From Halichondria panicea (lineage: Eukaryota > Porifera > Demospongiae > Suberitida > Halichondriidae): a stretch of DNA of 64,000 bases. Position numbers and translations under genes: made by a program. The stretch lies in assembly GCF_963675165.1 (NCBI RefSeq), contig NC_087387.1, positions 6,482,058-6,546,057 of the forward strand, in the 5' to 3' direction. Below, piece after piece: positions 63,833 through 64,000 of this stretch (positions are counted from its first letter, which is position 1; each line of letters starts with the position of its first letter). A model generated the notes under the pieces. That model was given only the letters and a program-made list of their open reading frames with translations. It was not told the DNA's origin and searched no databases.

Positions 63833-64000
63833 TTATCCAGTTGGTTGTGATCGGAGCTCGCTGTTGACTCTAGCTAACCGCACCCCCACATCCATATATA
63901 ACTTATCAATGCTATATAATCGCGTGAGCACTCTTGAGGCTTCTTCCATGTTACCGTGACGATACAACAGCTCGGCAACTTGGTAGAGTGCTTGTCTATT
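63833..64000 (-). CDS. C-terminus of a helical (TPR-like) repeat protein, partial
   Basis: On the minus strand the frame is open from the window edge to a stop at 63833-63835. It has TPR-like helices (ALYQVAELLYRHGNMEEASR, then LYSIDKLYMDVGVRLARVN). Only ~55 residues are visible, so family and function cannot be named. Convergent with the PTB adaptor. Confidence 0.65.
   Translation of the reverse strand, partial: NRQALYQVAELLYRHGNMEEASRVLTRLYSIDKLYMDVGVRLARVNSELRSQPTG

Overview
The window is animal nuclear DNA: short GT-AG introns, many dispersed inverted-repeat elements and long CA/GT microsatellites. Single-copy metazoan genes are present (CPT1, TMEM9, TMTC family, an IRS-type PTB adaptor). 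The kinase-Kelch proteins and the multi-pass cysteine-rich membrane protein look like families I associate with demosponges. I favour a sponge, with moderate confidence. All splice sites are read by eye from consensus and phase, not from transcripts.

Layout. 0-6.3 kb: a GT microsatellite, kinase-Kelch gene 1 (+), and a frameshifted multi-pass membrane-protein gene (-). 6.9-17.3 kb: a 10.4 kb fold-back element whose inverted arms each carry a ~162-170 bp satellite array. 18.4-20.2 kb: a decayed DNA transposon flanked by TTAA. 21.2-22.8 kb: a TMTC gene fragment (-). 23.3-28.8 kb: nested inverted-repeat elements, including a second fold-back element and a broken ubiquitin-specific protease copy. 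30.3-32.8 kb: a fuller relative of the 18.4 kb transposon, with two convergent spliced genes, one of them open from end to end. 33.6-36.6 kb: a 312 bp MITE with a perfect 9-bp target duplication, right at the promoter of kinase-Kelch gene 2 (+). 37.5-43.9 kb: CPT1 (+, 14 exons). 44.1-46.6 kb: an unrecognised multi-pass membrane gene (+). 46.9-48.4 kb: TMEM9 (+). 48.6-56.5 kb: two TMTC genes transcribed divergently from a ~350 bp shared promoter. 56.6-61.1 kb: four minisatellite arrays. 61.1-63.5 kb: an adaptor with three IRS-type PTB domains and repeated Tyr-x-Asn motifs (+). 63.8 kb to the end: the C-terminus of a helical-repeat protein (-).

The genes do not form one pathway: lipid import into mitochondria (CPT1), endolysosomal/V-ATPase biology (TMEM9), ER O-mannosylation (TMTC) and receptor-tyrosine-kinase signalling (PTB adaptor). 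Three points stand out. First, gene conversion has homogenised two blocks of the TMTC paralogues while the rest diverged. Second, inverted-repeat transposons are dense and nested. Third, a two-gene TTAA element carries a P2X7-tail-like zinc-binding protein opposite a transposase-like gene.
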